Assembly: GCF_910592395.1 (NCBI RefSeq)
Contig: NC_088311.1
Span: 3,970,501-4,034,500, forward strand
Direction of reading: 5' to 3'
DNA length: 64,000 bases
Source: Lineus longissimus
Lineage: Eukaryota; Nemertea; Pilidiophora; Heteronemertea; Lineidae
Every line of letters starts with the position of its first letter. Position 1 is the stretch's first letter. The notes beneath the pieces are model-generated. The model was not told the origin of the DNA. It did not search any database and worked only from the letters and a program-made list of their open reading frames with translations. Shown piece after piece: positions 63,201 through 64,000 of the stretch. A program made the position numbers and the translations under genes.

Positions 63201-64000
63201 TCCAATGTTAGCGAAATATTGACTCTGTGCTGTTAAACTTACTGAAATCACGGTCACCCCTGGAAAATGTATTGCTTTACAACCTCTATTCGGAACATGC
63301 CTAAATCTACATTCAAAACATATACATGCATATGCATTATTCATTGTTGCTGAAATAGCCCCTAAAGGCGAGTCAATTCAATCATAAGCTTATAATGATA
63401 TCATTTATTTTCTTTAAAAGTTCACACGTGGATATATAACAATACCAAATCTCACACAAATCTCCATAAATTCATTTTATTTCTATCAATGCAACTAGTT
63501 GTTCCAGACTCAACTTGGAAAACCATGTATGGGTAGCCTGTGTTAATAGTATAGGAGATGAATTACAAGAAATGGACTTCGCCTTTAAGAAATATTTTCA
63601 TCCTCACTATAGGCCTACTTCTTCAGTCCCCTAGACTCCGCATAACTGTCCTAACGGCGAATACCAGGTGGTGAAGGCTACTGACATCAGAGCAAGGCCG
63701 TCCCCATCGAGAATAAGACATGAGATCGTCATCTTATGTCATCAAGGGAGCTCATCTGGTCTGCAAATTAGCCTATTTACATGTACTATACTCGTGTCAA
63801 TTTATAATCATCAAATTATCGTACCAGAAATCCAGTAGTTTCTACTTTCATTTTCAACAGCAGCCGAAGCCGCGTTGAGCTAAATTCATAGATGAAATGA
63901 AATATGCAATCATCTTATCATATAATCATGCAATCTGTCATAATGTAAACGTGATGATATGTATTCCTCATATATGAATATTCCCTTCTTGTTCCCAATC
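60263..64000. other. Non-coding sequence, possibly 3' UTR of a minus-strand gene
   Basis: No exon with protein similarity was recognised. A minus-strand AATAAA at about 60378-60373, preceded in that sense by nearly 4 kb of AT-rich sequence with no coding signal, would suit the 3' end of a long minus-strand transcript whose coding part lies beyond the window. This is inference only. Confidence 0.3.

Overview
This is intron-rich animal nuclear DNA with canonical GT-AG splicing throughout, about 40% GC, and many short dispersed repeats. Protein resemblance to human families and the repeat types suggest a marine invertebrate bilaterian (a spiralian, a hemichordate/echinoderm or a cephalochordate). 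The phylum cannot be fixed from this sequence alone. No bacterial, viral or CRISPR features were seen.

Six complete protein genes could be rebuilt exon by exon. They lie as three divergent pairs: TESK kinase (-, 4242-12723) and LRRC41 (+, 16420-28899); JUN (-, 35225-36097) and MSH5 (+, 37496-44988); and a class B DnaJ of the DNAJB1/4/5 group (-, 48378-50361) and TECR (+, 51369-55756). Each gene has its coding frame closed by me across all splice sites. The one exception is LRRC41, where a single extra base in exon 6 breaks the frame. The gene families map in human to 1p (TESK2, LRRC41, JUN, MSH4, DNAJB4), 19p13 (DNAJB1 next to TECR) and 6p21 (MSH5), so the block looks like a preserved piece of the pre-duplication MHC-type paralogon.

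Between the genes: the TESK-LRRC41 gap (12.8-16.4 kb) is a nest of fold-back DNA: an inverted duplication with an open frame, a palindromic MITE with a target-site repeat, a palindromic minisatellite and a tRNA-like SINE. LRRC41 introns hold a perfect 10 x 25-bp minisatellite, degenerate tandem repeats and G homopolymers. From 28.9 to 34 kb lie three to four copies of a microsatellite-capped element with ~300-bp tandem cores (also at 1-498), resembling pearl/HINE-type non-autonomous elements. The JUN upstream region carries a cluster of AP-1 sites suggesting autoregulation. Downstream of TECR, 56.1-60.3 kb is a degenerate ~103-bp tandem array that reverses orientation near 59.3 kb. 60.3-64 kb has no recognisable coding sequence and may be the 3' UTR of a minus-strand gene beyond the window.

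The genes do not form a single pathway: TESK controls actin through cofilin, LRRC41 is a Cullin-5/Elongin substrate adaptor, JUN is an AP-1 factor, MSH5 acts in meiotic crossover, the DnaJ is an HSP70 co-chaperone, and TECR is the last step of very-long-chain fatty acid elongation. Their neighbourhood is of evolutionary rather than operonic interest.
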